Assembly (NCBI GenBank): GCA_009885845.1
Contig: VFJW01000086.1
Span: 1-55,296 of the forward strand
Source of the DNA: Geobacter sp.
GTDB lineage: Bacteria; Desulfobacterota; Desulfuromonadia; Geobacterales; Pseudopelobacteraceae
Reading direction: 5' to 3'
Length of the DNA stretch: 55,296 nt
The translations under genes and the position numbers were made by a program. How positions within the stretch are numbered: position 1 is the first letter of the stretch; every line of letters starts with the position of its first letter. The notes under the pieces are model-generated. The model searched no databases. It was not told where the DNA came from and saw only the letters and a program-made list of their open reading frames with translations. Of the stretch, positions 55,195 through 55,296 are shown one piece after another.

Positions 55195-55296
55195 TAAGCG
55201 GATTTAAAGTTGCACTCCCGAAGAACTGCTATATAGTTTCATCATAAAATCTGTTTCGGAAAGGTATCCTCCAGCAATTTCTAAAATTTAAATTAG

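Overview
The window reads as an ordinary chromosomal segment of a Geobacter-like delta-proteobacterium (Desulfuromonadota; Geobacter, Geotalea or Trichlorobacter type). This is inferred from gene content and order: a coiled-coil hybrid histidine kinase, glnD, xerD, pgpH-ybeY, purB-mscS-purL-recQ-purQ-purF-pyrE, tlyA-HIT, mreC-mreD-mrdA-rodA, and an ilvD-ilvB-ilvN-ilvC-psd-pssA cluster. No rRNA, tRNA, prophage, insertion sequence or CRISPR array was seen.

Layout. 1-4340: the N-terminal part of a membrane hybrid sensor kinase that runs off the left edge, preceded by a structured leader with an intrinsic terminator, then an MFS transporter. 4425-9410: glnD with a clear sigma70 promoter, a heptamer tandem-repeat tract, a Gate-domain membrane protein, a 43-residue small membrane protein and xerD. 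9600-11880: two vapBC modules flanking a 5'-truncated DUF2779 gene. 11900-17000: pgpH and ybeY (101-base overlap), a periplasmic glutaredoxin-like protein, asnS and a DUF503 gene. 17189-28254: purine and pyrimidine synthesis (purB, purSL, purQ, purF, pyrE) with an MBL hydrolase, an MscS channel and recQ interleaved, ending in a strong terminator. 28300-30890: accessory stretch with a RelE/ParE-like module, an AT-rich orphan gene, a decayed gene and a third vapBC joined to tlyA. 31630-35345: HIT protein, DUF4124 protein, then (minus strand) an M-box Mg2+ riboswitch followed by a soluble MgtE-like sensor gene and an Nramp-related transporter. 35640-36323: an AbrB-type vapBC with a perfect palindromic operator. 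36350-42204: gmhB-rfbA-mreC-mreD-mrdA-rodA, envelope and cell-elongation genes. 42276-44843: DAHP synthase, SppA, a YfcE-like phosphodiesterase. 44848-51661: the branched-chain amino acid and phosphatidylserine/ethanolamine cluster behind one sigma70 promoter. 51700-55296: DUF1456 and zinc-ribbon proteins, an AbiEi remnant, a BrnTA-like module, a second copy of the structured leader element and a fifth vapBC.

The most interesting items are: (1) the M-box, soluble MgtE-like protein and Nramp-like transporter, where the transporter lacks the usual transition-metal ligands and the neighbour looks like a detached Mg2+ sensor; (2) two homologous RNA elements of about 180 nt at opposite ends of the window (2548-2743 minus, 54084-54260 plus), each with a conserved small hairpin followed by a near-identical intrinsic terminator, which I cannot assign to a known family; (3) seven intact toxin-antitoxin modules and one remnant placed between housekeeping operons; (4) several dispersed inverted-repeat families, one of which supplies the stop codon of two unrelated genes.
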